From an uncultured Lachnospiraceae bacterium (GTDB lineage Bacteria; Bacillota; Clostridia; Lachnospirales; Lachnospiraceae), in the NCBI GenBank assembly GCA_934418055.1, contig CAKRWX010000166.1, forward strand, positions 1 through 5,768: DNA of 5,768 nt, in the 5' to 3' direction. The notes under the pieces are model-generated. The model searched no databases. It was not told where the DNA came from and saw nothing but the letters and a program-made list of their open reading frames with translations. Both the position numbers and the translations under genes were made by a program. Positions 5,383-5,768 of the stretch are shown here, piece by piece (the first letter of the stretch is position 1; every line of letters starts with the position of its first letter).

Positions 5383-5768
5383 CTACATTTCCTCCTTATG
5401 TCTGCTGACAATTAATTTAACGCCCTGGATCTCATGGATCGTCACCATGGTTTCCGGTGGGTAAATCACTCCGTCCTCTACGGATCTGGCAGTCCATTCC
5501 TGTCCGCCTGCCATAACGGTTCCAGTCTCTTTCTGATTGTTGATCTCTTCCGTCACCCGGACTTCTTTTCCAATCAGACTGTCCGCATTGGTTCTGGTCA
5601 CCCGCCCAGATAAACATTTCAGGGCAAATGGCCTGGTGAAAATAAGAAGCACAAAGGATACAATGACAAATCCCAGCAGCTGGATCTCCACAGATACATG
5701 GAACAGGGACAAAAGAAACGCCGCCAATGCCCCTCCAGCGAACCAGATCGTCGTCAATGCCATGGTGG
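5383..5768 (-). CDS. NfeD-like membrane protein (5' end beyond the window)
   Basis: Short NfeD proteins pair with SPFH proteins in the membrane, the soluble OB-fold domain binding or stabilising the SPFH oligomer. From the first visible Met (5761-5763) there are 126 residues: membrane helices at about 3-22 and 26-46, then a beta-rich OB-fold domain at about 62-120 with SLIGKEVRV at 62-70, ETGTVMAGGQEWTA at 79-92 and a C-terminal VTIHEIQGVKLIV strand pair. The segment LTTIWFAGGAL is usually internal in this family, preceded by another hydrophobic helix, and the frame is open to the window edge. I therefore treat the gene as 5'-partial and the Met as internal; expected full length is about 145-150. 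The TAG stop lies one base before the SPFH start, and the SPFH ribosome binding site lies in its last codons. Confidence 0.88.
   Translation of the reverse strand, partial: TMALTTIWFAGGALAAFLLSLFHVSVEIQLLGFVIVSFVLLIFTRPFALKCLSGRVTRTNADSLIGKEVRVTEEINNQKETGTVMAGGQEWTARSVEDGVIYPPETMVTIHEIQGVKLIVSRHKEEM
5391..5397 (-). promoter_or_regulatory. Ribosome binding site of the SPFH gene
   Basis: AAGGAGG on the minus strand inside the last codons of the NfeD gene, 9 bases before the ATG at 5379-5381. It selects the 311-residue start and indicates translational coupling of the pair. Confidence 0.8.

Overview
The window looks like chromosomal DNA from a Clostridia-type Firmicute, most likely Lachnospiraceae. 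This rests on strong AGGAGG-type ribosome binding sites, near-consensus sigma-A promoters, AhrC/ArgR-type ARG boxes, tight one-strand gene packing, and the style of the BirA, ornithine carbamoyltransferase and NfeD/SPFH proteins. The family assignment is inference. Every supported gene lies on the minus strand, so transcription runs from the right end of the window to the left.

Right part (about 3266-5768): the 3' part of an NfeD-like membrane protein gene is followed after one base by an SPFH/band 7 (stomatin-type) gene, then after 37 bp by a patatin-like phospholipase gene. The patatin frame is broken by a TAG codon at 3587-3589. The same frame then stays open for 106 more codons (3266-3586), so the gene looks like a roughly 380-codon gene cut to 273 aa with its C-terminal part left behind.

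Middle part (about 865-3284): an arginine-regulated unit. A near-consensus promoter (TTGCAT-17-TATAAT) is flanked and overlapped by two ARG-box-like sites and drives argF (ornithine carbamoyltransferase). This is followed at very short spacing by a small three-helix membrane protein of unknown function and by birA (biotin-protein ligase with a DNA-binding domain), ending at a rho-independent terminator. The layout suggests that birA expression may be coupled to arginine status.

Left part (1 to about 813): beyond the terminator the DNA becomes visibly AT-rich and holds a separate two-gene unit with its own promoter. It encodes a 50-aa basic protein and, overlapping its 3' end, a GNAT-fold-like protein that runs off the left edge. 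The arrangement resembles a toxin-antitoxin or similar accessory module and is probably acquired DNA. It is the best candidate here for something not well described.

I saw no rRNA, tRNA, CRISPR array, insertion sequence or riboswitch. The only stretch without a protein gene approaching 200 bp is 731-919, which holds the birA terminator and the promoter and leader of the two-gene unit.
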